Shown here one piece after another: positions 36,288-44,946 of a DNA stretch of 64,000 bases. The DNA is from Sphingomonas sp. ERG5 (GTDB lineage Bacteria > Pseudomonadota > Alphaproteobacteria > Sphingomonadales > Sphingomonadaceae). A program made the translations under genes and the position numbers. Numbering within the stretch: position 1 is the stretch's first letter; every line of letters starts with the position of its first letter. The stretch spans positions 46,475-110,474 of the forward strand of contig NZ_JSXI01000056.1 in assembly GCF_000803065.1 (NCBI RefSeq), given 5' to 3'. The notes under the pieces were generated by a model. That model was not told the origin of the DNA. It saw nothing but the letters and a program-made list of their open reading frames with translations, and made no database searches.

Positions 36288-37091
36288 TCAGCCGGTCGGG
36301 GCGACGACCAGCTTGATCCCGGCTTTCTCGATCATCGCCGCGTCGCGGTCGGTGATGCCGTCATCGGTGATGACGATGTCGAGTTCGTCGGCGGTACACA
36401 CGACATGGCCGGCGGGGGCGCTGAACTTGCTGCTGTCGACCAGCACGATCACTTCATCGGCGCGGTCGAGCAGGCGGCGTTCGGCATGGACCAGCAGCAC
36501 GTCGGTCTGCATCAGGCCGTGGCGACCGATCGACGCCGCGCCCATGAACAGCTTCGACGCGCGGTAACGGCTCATCCCGTCATCGTCGAACGGCGGCAGC
36601 AGGATATTCTGTTCGCGGAACAAGGTGCCGGCGGGCATCGAGATATGCGTGCCGGGCTGGCCGATCAGCGCGCTGACGATGTGCAGCGAATTGGTCAGCA
36701 CATGAAGCTCGAGCGGGGCGAGCAGCGGGCACATCTGCAAGGTGGTCGAGCCGCCATCGATGATCACCGTCTCGCCGGTGCCGCACAGGGCGGCGGCGGC
36801 GCGGCCGATCGCTTCCTTGGCGGCGCGGTTGCGCTCGACATTCTCATGGAACGGCACGCCGCGCAGATGCCCGTCATTGCCGCCGCCACTCGCCCCGGTG
36901 CCATCCGGCGCATCGACAAGCCGCGCGCCGCCGCGCACGCGGACGATCTTGCCGCTGGTTTCGAGTCGGTCGAGATCGCGGCGCAAGGTCGCGCCCGATG
37001 CTTCGAGTGAGCGATCCAGTTCCTGGAAGGACACGAAGCCGCGTTCGCGCATCAGTTCCAGGATCAGTCGGTCGCGATCTTCTGCGTGCAT
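36288..37091 (-). CDS. DeoR-family transcriptional regulator of rhamnose genes
   Basis: 267 residues. The N-terminal helix-turn-helix (VSFQELDRSLEASGATLRRDLDRLE) is followed by the DeoR sugar-phosphate sensor domain (ERNRAAKEAIGRAAAAL, ETVIIDGGSTTLQMCPLL, VLVDSSKF). Such repressors bind a phosphorylated intermediate. It lies 82 bp downstream of rhaI, so a role as rhamnose regulator is inferred from position. Confidence 0.9.
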   Translation of the reverse strand: MHAEDRDRLILELMRERGFVSFQELDRSLEASGATLRRDLDRLETSGKIVRVRGGARLVDAPDGTGASGGGNDGHLRGVPFHENVERNRAAKEAIGRAAAALCGTGETVIIDGGSTTLQMCPLLAPLELHVLTNSLHIVSALIGQPGTHISMPAGTLFREQNILLPPFDDDGMSRYRASKLFMGAASIGRHGLMQTDVLLVHAERRLLDRADEVIVLVDSSKFSAPAGHVVCTADELDIVITDDGITDRDAAMIEKAGIKLVVAPTG

Positions 37092-37096
37092 TAAAA

Positions 37097-37128
37097 GGCC
37101 TTTAACGATACTGTCAGCGTATCAGGCC
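37097..37128. promoter_or_regulatory. Inverted repeat ahead of the DeoR regulator gene
   Basis: GGCCT (37097) and GATAC (37107) pair with GTATC (37119) and AGGCC (37124), flanking a 7-bp centre, within 40 bp of the regulator start. It could be an operator for autoregulation or a leader hairpin. Confidence 0.45.
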
Positions 37129-37173
37129 TGACTTGCGCGGATGCAAGCATATCTGATCATCCATCGCCGATCG

Positions 37174-38469
37174 TCACACGATTCCCGCGCCAAGCCCCAC
37201 TGTATCGCGTTCCTGCGCCTTGCGGTCGCGCCAGCCAAGCGTGCGGTACAGCGCCAGCGGATCGATCGCCCCACCCGCTTCGGCGCGCGCGAGCGCGACG
37301 ATCGGCGCCACATCGGTGTCATAGGCGCGGCGCAAGGCGCGGAACGCGATGATCGCGTCGTTCGATTCCTGCGCCGCGCGCAACGCCTCGCGGTCGACCA
37401 GCAATGCGCGAGCGAAGGATCCGACGATCGCTTCGGCCGAACACAGCATGCTTTCGATCGGGTCGGTCACATTGTGCGACTGGTCGATCATATAGGCTGG
37501 GTCGAACCCGGTGCGCGGCTCCAGCGCCGCCTCGACCAGCTCGTTGAAGATCAGGAACAGCTGGTGCGGGTTGATCGCCCCGGCATCGAGATCGTCATCG
37601 CCATATTTGCTGTCGTTGAAATGGAAACCACCCAGCTTGCCGGCCTTGTGCAGCCGCGCGACGATCTGTTCGATGTTCACATTGGGCGCGTGATGGCCAA
37701 GGTCGATCAGGCACATCGCCTTGGGACCCAGCTCCTGCGCCGCCATCAGCGACGATCCCCAGTCGGAAATCACCGTCGAGTAAAAGGCCGGTTCGAACAA
37801 TTTATGTTCGAGCAGCATGCGCCAGTCGCCGGGCAGCGCGGCATAGACTTCCGCCGCCGCGTCGAGATAGCGGTCGAGCGAGCGGCCGAGATGCTGCTGG
37901 CCGGGGAAATTGGTGCCGTCGCCGACCCATACGGTCAGCGCGCGCGAGCCGAGCTGGCGGCCAATCTCGATGCATTCGACATTATGATCGATCGCCTGGG
38001 CGCGAACGTCCGCGTCGGTCGAGGACAGGCTGCCGCTGCGATAGCTGTGCGCCTGGCCGGGCTGGTCCTGGAAGGTGTTCGAATTGACCGCGTCGAAGCC
38101 AAGGCCAAGCCCCGCCGCCTCTTCGCGCAAGGCGGCATAGTCGCTGACCTTGTCCCACGGGAAATGCGGGCTGACGCGCGGCGTGACCCGGCCGAGCTGC
38201 TGGATCAGGCCGCAATCCTCGAGCTTCTCGTGGATATTGGTCGGCTCGCCCGGAATGGGGAATTTGGCGAAGCGGGTGCCGCCGCGCCCGGCGCCCCAGC
38301 TCGGCACCGCGACGCTGAAGCCGGCGACCGCCGCCTTCACCTGCGCAATGTCCACGCCGCGCCGCGCCAATTGGCGGTCGAGCGCGGCATAATCCTCCGC
38401 CAGCGCATCGATGCGCTCGGCATTATGGCTGCCGATCTGGTCGAGCGTCAGCGCGGGGCCGTTCGCCAT
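37174..38469 (-). CDS. rhaI: L-rhamnose isomerase (TIM-barrel, RhaI type)
   Basis: 431 residues. The xylose-isomerase-like barrel shows the metal and substrate motifs WVGDGTNFPGQQH, LLEHKLFEP, CLIDLGHHAPNVNIE and GGFHFNDSKYGDDDLD. It converts L-rhamnose to L-rhamnulose and is the type found in Pseudomonas stutzeri and alphaproteobacteria rather than E. coli RhaA. It lies 28 bp after rhaD in a rhaD-rhaI-regulator series. Confidence 0.92.
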   Translation of the reverse strand: MANGPALTLDQIGSHNAERIDALAEDYAALDRQLARRGVDIAQVKAAVAGFSVAVPSWGAGRGGTRFAKFPIPGEPTNIHEKLEDCGLIQQLGRVTPRVSPHFPWDKVSDYAALREEAAGLGLGFDAVNSNTFQDQPGQAHSYRSGSLSSTDADVRAQAIDHNVECIEIGRQLGSRALTVWVGDGTNFPGQQHLGRSLDRYLDAAAEVYAALPGDWRMLLEHKLFEPAFYSTVISDWGSSLMAAQELGPKAMCLIDLGHHAPNVNIEQIVARLHKAGKLGGFHFNDSKYGDDDLDAGAINPHQLFLIFNELVEAALEPRTGFDPAYMIDQSHNVTDPIESMLCSAEAIVGSFARALLVDREALRAAQESNDAIIAFRALRRAYDTDVAPIVALARAEAGGAIDPLALYRTLGWRDRKAQERDTVGLGAGIV

Positions 38470-38497
38470 CCTTGGTCTCCCTCAAATCATCAATCGA

Positions 38498-40615
38498 TTA
38501 GCGCGGAAAGGCCTGCGCATTGCCGGCATCCACGTTAAGCAGGTTACCGGTTGATTTCGCCGATGTCGCGGATGCGAAAAAGGCCACTGCTTCGGCGACG
38601 TCGGCGGGCAGCACGTCACGCTTGAGCATCGAACGATTGCGGTAATGCGCCTCCAGCGCCTCACCCGAATCGATGCCATGCGCATCGGCGCGCTCCTGGC
38701 GCCAGTCGCCGTCCCAGATGCGCGACCCCTTGATCACCGCATCGGGATTGACCGTATTGACGCGAATGCCATGCGGCGCGCCTTCGAGCGCGAGGCAGCG
38801 GGCGAGATGCAACGCCGCCGCCTTGGCCGATGCATAGGCCGAGGCATTGGTCGCCGGGGCGATGCCGTTCTTCGATCCGATGAACACGATCGACCCGCCG
38901 CCCGACGCGCGCAGCAGCGGAAAGGCTTCGCGCGAGGTCAGGAAATAACCCTGCGCCAGCACGTCGTAATTGCGGCGCCACATCTCGACGCTGGTGTCCT
39001 CGAGCGACGCCGAGGAGGCGATGCCGGCATTGACCACCAATATGTCGAGCCCGCCGAATTCGCGCGCGCAATCGGCAAAGGCCGACGCGATCTGCGTTTC
39101 GTCGGTGACGTCGCACAAGGAGGCGCGGACGCGGTCGGCATCGAATTTGCGCTCGAGCGTCTCGCGCGCGCCGGCCAGAGTCTCGGCATCGCGGTCAAGC
39201 AGCATGACGCAGGCGCCATCGGCCAGCAACCGCTCGGCACTGGCGATGCCGATGCCGCCCGCGCCGCCGGTGACCAGCGCGATCTTGCCGGCCAGTGATT
39301 TGGGCTTGGGCATGCGCTGCAGCTTGGCTTCCTCAAGCAACCAATATTCGATGTCATAGGCTTCCTGCTCGGGCAGGCCGAGATAGCCGCCGATCGCTTC
39401 CGCGCCGCGCATCACGTTGATCGCATTGCCGTAGAATTCGCCCGCCAGCCGCGCGGTGGTCTTGTCGGCGGCGAAGGTGATGCGGCCAATGCCGGGGATC
39501 AGCACTACCACCGGATTGGGATCGCGCATCGCCGGGTCGCCGGGATGGACGCAGCGCTGATAATAAGCGGCATAGCCTTCACGATAGGCGCTGAGCTGGG
39601 CCGAGAGATACGCATCGTCGTCGAGCTGCGCCGGATCGAGCACCAGCGGCGCGATCTTGGTGCGCAGGAAATGATCGGGACAGGAAGTGCCGACCGCCGC
39701 GAGCCGGGCGAAATCGGCCGATCCGGCGAATTGCAGCGAGCCGGCATCGTCGGAGAAATGCCCGACTTTCGACTGCGTACCGGTCATCAACCCGCGCAGC
39801 CGCGGCATCAGCTTTGCGGCGGCGGCCTTGCGGTCGGCGGCGGGAAGGGTGGGGGCGACTTCGCCGCCAAAGTCCGGGCGCAGCGCGAGCTTGGTATTGA
39901 GATAGGCGGCAGCGTCGGCGATCAGCCCGATGGTGCGATCGTAACAGGACCGCGCACTGTCGTCCCAGCAGATCAGGCCATGCCCGGCGAGCACCACGCC
40001 GATACAGCCCGGATTGGCCGCGACATGATCGCGCAGCCGCAGGCCGAGGTCGAAGCCCGGGCGCTTCCAGCCGAGCCAGCCGACCTTGCCGCCCCAGATT
40101 TCCTGCACCGCGGCCTCGCCATGCTGCGCCGCCGCCAGCGCGATGACTGAATCGGGATGGACATGGTCGACATGCGCGAAGGGCAGGAAGGCATGCAGCG
40201 GCGTATCGATCGACGCGGCGCGCGGATTGAGGTTGAAGGTGCAATGCGGGAGATAGCCGACCATCTCGTCCTCATGCTCGACGCCGCGATACAGGCGTTC
40301 GAGGCCGAGCAATTTGTCGAGATAGAGCGTGGCGAAGCCGTCGAGCTTCATCGAGCCGATATCGCCGCCCGATCCCTTTACCCACAGCACTTTGCTCGAC
40401 GCGCCGTTCAGCGGGTCGGTTTCGTCCAGCTTGGCCGATGTGTTGCCGCCACCGAAATTGGTGATGGTCAGGTCGCTGCCCAGCAGATTGGAGCGGTACA
40501 GCAGTAAATTCTCCGGCGACAAGCCGGCAGCGGTCTGTTCCGACCAGAGATTGGTCGGCACCGCGAATGCCAGGCTGTGCTGGTCGGCCTGCAGCGGTGA
40601 TGTACGATCGGCCAT
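38498..40615 (-). CDS. rhaD: Bifunctional rhamnulose-1-phosphate aldolase / short-chain dehydrogenase
   Basis: 705 residues. The N-terminal 430 residues are a class-II aldolase (HVDHVHPDSVIAL zinc site, GHGLICWDD). The C-terminal 260 residues are a Rossmann SDR with GGAGGIGIASA and NAGIASS, an S and YASAKAAALHLAR catalytic set. The aldolase splits rhamnulose-1-P to dihydroxyacetone phosphate and L-lactaldehyde; the SDR half is thought to oxidise the lactaldehyde. It is divergent from rhaB. Confidence 0.94.
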   Translation of the reverse strand: MADRTSPLQADQHSLAFAVPTNLWSEQTAAGLSPENLLLYRSNLLGSDLTITNFGGGNTSAKLDETDPLNGASSKVLWVKGSGGDIGSMKLDGFATLYLDKLLGLERLYRGVEHEDEMVGYLPHCTFNLNPRAASIDTPLHAFLPFAHVDHVHPDSVIALAAAQHGEAAVQEIWGGKVGWLGWKRPGFDLGLRLRDHVAANPGCIGVVLAGHGLICWDDSARSCYDRTIGLIADAAAYLNTKLALRPDFGGEVAPTLPAADRKAAAAKLMPRLRGLMTGTQSKVGHFSDDAGSLQFAGSADFARLAAVGTSCPDHFLRTKIAPLVLDPAQLDDDAYLSAQLSAYREGYAAYYQRCVHPGDPAMRDPNPVVVLIPGIGRITFAADKTTARLAGEFYGNAINVMRGAEAIGGYLGLPEQEAYDIEYWLLEEAKLQRMPKPKSLAGKIALVTGGAGGIGIASAERLLADGACVMLLDRDAETLAGARETLERKFDADRVRASLCDVTDETQIASAFADCAREFGGLDILVVNAGIASSASLEDTSVEMWRRNYDVLAQGYFLTSREAFPLLRASGGGSIVFIGSKNGIAPATNASAYASAKAAALHLARCLALEGAPHGIRVNTVNPDAVIKGSRIWDGDWRQERADAHGIDSGEALEAHYRNRSMLKRDVLPADVAEAVAFFASATSAKSTGNLLNVDAGNAQAFPR

Positions 40616-40726
40616 GGTCGAATCCCCTCATTCTCGTTTGACGGCGTTCTACAACAGGCTATGGTCGTAAACAATCACGTTCGATAAAAAATGATCAGAT
40701 TTAATCTAGGAAGAGGGTGGCAAGGC

Positions 40727-42136
40727 GTGCTGACAGTGGTGCTCGATGTCGGAAAGACGATGTCCAAGCTCACTTTGTGGGAGGGCGGGACGCTGCTCGA
40801 GCGGCGCACGCGCGCCAATGAGATCGTCGCCGGACCGCATTATACCGCGCTCGATTCGGACGGAATTGAGGCGTGGATGGTGACGACGCTGCGCGATTTC
40901 GCGGCGCTGGGCCGAATCGGCGCGATCGTGCCGGTGGCGCATGGCGCGGCGGTCGCGGTGTTGCGCGACGGGCGGCTGGCGGTGCCGCCGATCGATTATG
41001 AGCAGAACCCGCCATCCGCACGCCGCGCGCGCTATGATGCGGGCCGCGATCCCTTTGCCGCGACCGGATCGCCGCGGCTGCCGGCGGGGCTCAATCTTGG
41101 CGCGCAGCTCGACCTGCTCGACGATCTTCATCCCGCGCTGCTGATGCGCGGCGCGACGATTCTGCCCTGGGCGCAATATTGGGCCTGGCTGTTGTCGGGT
41201 ATCGCCGTGTCGGAAGTGACCAGCCTGGGCTGTCATAGCGATTTGTGGCGTCCGGCGGAGGAGCACGCGTCGGACATGGCCGAGCGGCGCGGCTGGGCGG
41301 CGTTGTTCGCGCCGATCGCGCGCGCCGGCGATGCGATCGGCAGCATTTCCCCGGCCATGGCGGCGCGGACCGGGCTGCCGGACGATGTGCGCATTCATGC
41401 CGGGCTGCACGATTCGAACGCCGCGCTGCACGCCGCGCGCGCCTTTGCCGAGATTGGCGAGCATGAAGCGACGATCCTGTCGACCGGTACCTGGTTCGTG
41501 GCGATGCGCTCGCCCGGCCCCGACGCGGCGATCCGTATCGCCGACTTGCCCGAAGCGCGGGATTGCCTGGTCAATGTCGATGTGCGCGGACGCCTTGTGC
41601 CGTCGTCGCGCTTCATGGGTGGGCGCGAGATTGAGCTGCTCAGCGGCATCGACACGCGCCGGGTCGATATCAAGCCCGATCAGCCGGCGTTGATCGCCGC
41701 GGTCGAACAGGTGGTTGCGGCGGGTGCGATGGCCTTGCCGTCAATGATGCCGGGGGTCGGCCCTTTCCCGTCCGGATCGGGCGAATGGGTGGTGGAGCCC
41801 GAGGATCCCTATGCGATCCGCGCGGCGGCGTGCCTCTACGCCGCTCTGGTCGCCGACGCGTCGCTCGACCTGATCGGGTCGCGCGAACGCCTGCTGATCG
41901 AGGGGCGCTTTGCCGAGGCGCAGGTGTTCGTGCGCGCGCTGGCGTCGCTGCGGCCCGATACCGCCGTCTATACCGGGGCGGCCCATAATGACGTGTCGTA
42001 CGGCGCGCTCCGCCTGGTCGACGCGACACTGGCGCCGCCATCGGCGCTTGACCGCGTCGCGCCGCTCGACATCGATCTTTCCGGCTATCGCGATCTGTGG
42101 CGTGAGCGGATCGCCGGCCTGGCGGTGGCGGCATGA
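40727..42136 (+). CDS. rhaB: L-rhamnulokinase, FGGY family
   Basis: 469 residues if started at the GTG at 40727 (AAGG just upstream); an ATG at 40691 has no ribosome site. The frame carries TVVLDVGKTMSKLTLW (first phosphate loop), the substrate motif GLHDSNAALHAARAF, ATILSTGTWF and the late TGAAHNDVSYGALR. It phosphorylates rhamnulose. It starts the plus-strand group rhaB-lldD-rhaT and overlaps lldD by 4 bp. Confidence 0.88.
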   Translation: MLTVVLDVGKTMSKLTLWEGGTLLERRTRANEIVAGPHYTALDSDGIEAWMVTTLRDFAALGRIGAIVPVAHGAAVAVLRDGRLAVPPIDYEQNPPSARRARYDAGRDPFAATGSPRLPAGLNLGAQLDLLDDLHPALLMRGATILPWAQYWAWLLSGIAVSEVTSLGCHSDLWRPAEEHASDMAERRGWAALFAPIARAGDAIGSISPAMAARTGLPDDVRIHAGLHDSNAALHAARAFAEIGEHEATILSTGTWFVAMRSPGPDAAIRIADLPEARDCLVNVDVRGRLVPSSRFMGGREIELLSGIDTRRVDIKPDQPALIAAVEQVVAAGAMALPSMMPGVGPFPSGSGEWVVEPEDPYAIRAAACLYAALVADASLDLIGSRERLLIEGRFAEAQVFVRALASLRPDTAVYTGAAHNDVSYGALRLVDATLAPPSALDRVAPLDIDLSGYRDLWRERIAGLAVAA

Positions 42137-43293
42137 AAGCGGCCAATATCCTCGACTATCGCGCGCTGGCGCAAGCGCGACTGCCGCGATTCCTGTTCGA
42201 TTATATCGATGGCGGATCCTATGCGGAGACCACATTGCGCCGGAACGTCACCGATCTTGAATCGGTCGCGTTGCGCCAGCGCGTACTGCGCGATGTCGGC
42301 GCGATCGATCTGTCGACCAGCCTGTTCGGGACGCGTCAGGCGCTGCCGGTGGCGCTGGGGCCGATCGGACTGGCCGGAATGAATGCGCGCCGCGGCGAGA
42401 CCCAGGCCGCGCGCGCCGCCGCCGCGGCCGGCATTCCCTTCACCTTGTCGACCGTGTCGGTGTGCACCGTGGGCGAAGTCGCGGCGGCGAGCCCGGCGCC
42501 ATTCTGGTTCCAGCTCTACATGATCCGCGATCGCGGCTTCATGCGCGACCTGCTGGCCGTGGCGCGCGAGGCGGGGTGCACCGCGCTGGTCTTCACCGTC
42601 GATATGCCGGTGCCGGGCAGCCGTTATGGCGATCTGCGCTCGGGGCTGGCCGGCGCGCCCGGCGTGCGTGGCGCGGTACGGCGCTTCGGGCAGGCGGCGA
42701 TGCATCCGCGCTGGGCGTGGGACGTCGGCGTGCGCGGACGGCCGCATGGGCTGGGCAATGTCGCTTCGGTGCTGGCGGGCAAGACCGGCCTTGAGGATTT
42801 CTTTGCCTGGATGCGGGCGAATTTCGATCCGACCGTGACGTGGCGCGACCTGGAGGCGATCCGCGCCGAATGGTCCGGGCCGCTGATCATCAAGGGCCTG
42901 CTTGATGTCGAGGATGCGCGCGAGGCGGCGGCGCTCGGCGCGGATGGGATCGTCGTGTCGAACCATGGCGGGCGGCAGCTCGATGGCGTACCCTCGACCG
43001 CGCACGCCTTGCCCGCGATCGCCGCGGCGGTCGGCGACCGGCTCACCGTGCTCGCCGATGGCGGTGTGCGGTCGGGGCTCGACGTGGTGCGCATGCTCGC
43101 GCTCGGCGCGCGCGGCGTGCTGCTTGGCCGCGCCTGGGCCTATGCGCTCGCCGGTGATGGCGAGCGCGGCGTCGCGCATGTGCTCGATCTGATCGCCGCC
43201 GAGATGCGCGTGGCGATGGCGCTGACCGGGGTGACCAATGTCGCGGCGATCACGCCCGACATTCTCGTCCCCGACTTTCTCGTCAAAGACTGA
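42133..43293 (+). CDS. lldD: FMN-dependent L-lactate dehydrogenase
   Basis: 386 residues of the alpha-hydroxyacid oxidase fold: FDYIDGGSYAETTLRRN, LGPIGLAGMNARRGE, FQLYMIRDRGFM, and the active-site His in VVSNHGGRQLDGVPS, ending with the FMN-phosphate site DGGVRSGLDVVRMLALGARGVLLGR. It takes L-lactate from rhamnose-derived L-lactaldehyde to pyruvate, so its place between rhaB and rhaT is logical. Confidence 0.93.
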   Translation: MKAANILDYRALAQARLPRFLFDYIDGGSYAETTLRRNVTDLESVALRQRVLRDVGAIDLSTSLFGTRQALPVALGPIGLAGMNARRGETQAARAAAAAGIPFTLSTVSVCTVGEVAAASPAPFWFQLYMIRDRGFMRDLLAVAREAGCTALVFTVDMPVPGSRYGDLRSGLAGAPGVRGAVRRFGQAAMHPRWAWDVGVRGRPHGLGNVASVLAGKTGLEDFFAWMRANFDPTVTWRDLEAIRAEWSGPLIIKGLLDVEDAREAAALGADGIVVSNHGGRQLDGVPSTAHALPAIAAAVGDRLTVLADGGVRSGLDVVRMLALGARGVLLGRAWAYALAGDGERGVAHVLDLIAAEMRVAMALTGVTNVAAITPDILVPDFLVKD

Positions 43294-43302
43294 ACGGAGG
43301 GG

Positions 43303-44373
43303 ATGATGGACGGAAACCCGTTGCTCGGCGTGCTGTTTCACTGGATCGGGGGATTGTCCTCGGCCAGCTTCTACGTCCCCTATAAACGCATCAAGGGCTG
43401 GTCGTGGGAGATTTTCTGGCTCACCGGCGGCGTGTTCAGCTGGCTGGTCATGCCCTGGCTGTTCGCCAGCCTGCAGACGCATGACCTGTTTGGCGTGATC
43501 GGCGCGGTGCCGAAGGAAACCCTGTTCTGGTGCTGGTTCTGGGGCGCGGGCTGGGGCTTTGGCGGCCTGACCTTCGGTCTCACCATGCGTTATCTCGGTC
43601 TGTCGCTCGGCATGGCGGTGGCGCTTGGGTTGACCACGGTGATCGGGACGCTCGGGCCGCCGATCTTTCGCGGGACATTGCCGGCGCTCGCCGCCACGTC
43701 CAGCGGCCAGATCACCTTGCTGGGGATCGTCGTCGCGGTGATCGGCATTCTGGTCGTCGCCCGCGCCGGCCAGGCCAAGGAGCGCGAAACGAGCGGCGAC
43801 GCGGCGACCGTCGGCGTCGCCGAGTTCAATCTCAAGCGCGGCCTGGCCATCGCCCTGTTCTCCGGGGTGATGTCGAGCTGCTTTGCCTTCGGGCTCGACG
43901 CGGGCCAGCCGATCCGCACCCTGACGCTCGCGGCGGGCACCGACCCGCTATGGCAGGGGCTGCCGGTGCTGTGCATCGTGCTGCTTGGCGGCCTGAGCAC
44001 CAACCTCGTCTGGTGCGCGATCCTGATCCTGCGCAACCGCAGCGCGGGCGAATTCATCGGTCGCACCGCGCCCGGCGCCACCACCGCCACACCGCCGCTT
44101 GGCGCCAATTATCTGCTCGCCGCGCTGGGCGGGACGTTGTGGTATTTCCAGTTCTTCTTCTACACGATGGGCGAAAGCCAGATGGGGCGCTTCGGCTTCT
44201 CCTCCTGGACGCTGCACATGGCGAGCATCATCCTGTTCTCGACTTTGTGGGGCTTTGCCTTGCGCGAATGGGCGACGGCCAGTGCGCGCACGCGCAATCT
44301 CGTGCGGCTCGGCATCGCGATCCTGATCGCGTCGACCGTGATCATCGGGGTGGGCAACGCGCTGGCGACGTAA
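43303..44373 (+). CDS. rhaT: L-rhamnose/proton symporter
   Basis: 356 residues, with GGAGGGG just before the start; ATG codons at 43303 and 43306 are both possible. About ten hydrophobic helices are evident, with the RhaT-like start MDGNPLLGVLFHWIGGLSSASFYVPYKRIKGWSWE and TMRYLGLSLGMAVALG. It brings rhamnose across the inner membrane. It is the last gene of this group. Confidence 0.95.
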   Translation: MMDGNPLLGVLFHWIGGLSSASFYVPYKRIKGWSWEIFWLTGGVFSWLVMPWLFASLQTHDLFGVIGAVPKETLFWCWFWGAGWGFGGLTFGLTMRYLGLSLGMAVALGLTTVIGTLGPPIFRGTLPALAATSSGQITLLGIVVAVIGILVVARAGQAKERETSGDAATVGVAEFNLKRGLAIALFSGVMSSCFAFGLDAGQPIRTLTLAAGTDPLWQGLPVLCIVLLGGLSTNLVWCAILILRNRSAGEFIGRTAPGATTATPPLGANYLLAALGGTLWYFQFFFYTMGESQMGRFGFSSWTLHMASIILFSTLWGFALREWATASARTRNLVRLGIAILIASTVIIGVGNALAT

Positions 44374-44619
44374 GGCTGCTGGGGTTGAGTGTTTCGCGGC
44401 CGGAATCCCGCGCGCCGCATCGCGCCCAACCCCGCCGGCCGCCGCGAACCCGTTTCTGCCACCCGGCGGCATGTCGGTCTGATTCACATCATGCTCGGGT
44501 GGGGTCATCTCTGCTCTCGGCACCATTGCGTGCCCGGTAAAGCCCATTCGACGGACCCGTTGAATCAACCAGACCCGAAACCGAGCCGATCATGACCCTC
44601 ACGCCCGCTTTTTCCCGTC

Positions 44620-44768
44620 ACTCCCGCAAGCGCCCCGAAAAACTCCCGTGCGGATCCATCAAAACTCCCGCAGCTTTTCCCGCAGACTCCCGCAGACTCC
44701 CGCAGAACCCTCAAAAAGCATTTTCCCCCAGAAACTCCCGCAGAAACTCCCGCAGCTGCGGGAGTTTC
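44620..44768. repeat. ACTCCCGCAG repeat array with 26-bp palindrome
   Basis: Between the convergent rhaT and nagE genes (574 bp without a protein gene) the unit ACTCCCGCA recurs at about 44620, 44642 (variant), 44664, 44678 (part), 44686, 44696, 44734 and 44746. The last is followed by its inverse CTGCGGGAGTTT, making a perfect 26-bp palindrome at 44743-44768. Spacings are 10-44 bp, so they are not CRISPR-like. No protein-coding signal is seen here. Confidence 0.85.
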
Positions 44769-44946
44769 GCGCGCTGGAAACCGTGCGCCGAATTCGCTGC
44801 GGGACACCGACCGGGCCGCCGATTCAATGCTGCCTGCCGGACCTTTAGTGCCGGGCGGACAAGGTCGCATCGCCGACGCCCGCTCTTTGACATGACGAAC
44901 ATCACATTCCCGTCGCTGGTCCAGCGAAACAGGGTGCTGCCGATCG

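Noticed and set aside
44620..44768. A CRISPR array
   Set aside because: The repeated unit is about 10 bp with irregular short spacing, no unique 30-40 bp spacers and no cas genes.
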